The notes under the pieces were generated by a model, which did no database searches, was not told the DNA's origin, and saw nothing but the letters and a program-made list of their open reading frames with translations. Positions 6,560-6,669 of a DNA stretch of 6,669 bases are shown piece after piece; position 1 is the first letter of the stretch; the number at the start of each line of letters is the position of its first letter. Origin of the DNA: an uncultured Pirellulales bacterium (GTDB taxonomy: Bacteria; Planctomycetota; Planctomycetia; Pirellulales; Lacipirellulaceae). The position numbers and the translations under genes are program-made. The DNA lies in the NCBI GenBank assembly GCA_947258835.1, contig CAMYJY010000242.1, positions 1 through 6,669 of the forward strand, given 5' to 3'.

Positions 6560-6669
6560 GTCATTCCCGCGCGGGAATCCAGTAGCAGTGCATGTGTTTC
6601 CGTCATTCCCGCGCAAGCGGGAATCTAGTGGCAGTGCATGTGTTTCCGTCATTCCCGCGCAAGCGGGAA
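6560..6669. repeat. Three units of a hairpin-forming CGTCATTCCCGC repeat
   Basis: Units begin at 6560, 6602 and 6648; the last is cut by the window end. Units 2 and 3 are identical over their shared length and have a 46-bp period. Each holds TTCCCGC-GCAA-GCGGGAA, a seven-base-pair stem (eight in unit 2) with a GCAA loop. Unit 1 is 42 bp long and lacks the loop bases, leaving the perfect 16-nt palindrome ATTCCCGCGCGGGAAT at 6563-6578. The tail after each hairpin, ending GCAGTGCATGTGTTTCC, is shared by units 1 and 2. The core resembles widespread dispersed palindromic repeats of bacterial intergenic regions. Confidence 0.93.

Noticed and set aside
6368..6652. Minus-strand open frame of 94 codons containing LPLDSRLRGNDG
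   Set aside because: This peptide is the well-known spurious translation of CGTCATTCCCGC palindromic repeats. The rest of the frame is low-complexity and matches nothing.
6560..6669. CRISPR array
   Set aside because: The whole 42-46 bp units, including the would-be spacers, are repeated nearly identically, so there are no unique spacers. No cas gene is present.

Overview
This 6669-base, GC-rich window carries one plus-strand gene followed by three minus-strand genes, with short repeats at both extremities. The organism is probably a planctomycete (Pirellulales-like). That inference rests on the style of the long lipoprotein with its conserved C-terminal domain, on the sparse Shine-Dalgarno sites and on the overall gene style. 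No rRNA, tRNA or marker gene confirms it.

Layout. Bases 1-100 are five tandem 20-bp units. A sigma70-like promoter (138-166) precedes a 517-residue lipoprotein gene (230-1783, +) of unknown function. Convergent to it, and overlapping its 3' end by 65 bp, is a prolyl oligopeptidase (S9A serine peptidase) gene on the minus strand. It is split into an N-terminal part (3190-4044) and a C-terminal part (1719-3374). The split lies at a 19-bp imperfect tandem duplication (3370-3407) that adds one base modulo three. Twelve bases upstream of the peptidase start ends a radical SAM protein with a probable C-terminal auxiliary-cluster cysteine set (4057-4956, -). A further 101 bp upstream ends an FAD/NAD(P)-binding oxidoreductase (5058-6320, -). 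Bases 6321-6559 hold no gene I can support, and 6560-6669 hold three hairpin-forming repeat units.

Working together. The minus-strand genes are co-oriented in the order flavoprotein, radical SAM enzyme, secreted prolyl oligopeptidase. The last two are tightly spaced: the peptidase Shine-Dalgarno site overlaps the radical SAM stop codon. This looks like an operon. A redox enzyme, a radical SAM enzyme and a peptidase together raise the possibility of peptide modification or processing. However, no precursor peptide is visible and the peptidase appears exported, so a shared pathway is only a hypothesis.

The most notable observations are as follows. The two copies of the frameshifting duplication differ only at synonymous positions, which suggests joined alleles (assembly chimera or recombination) rather than simple slippage. 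The same 16-nt repeat core occurs in outward-facing orientation at both ends of the window.
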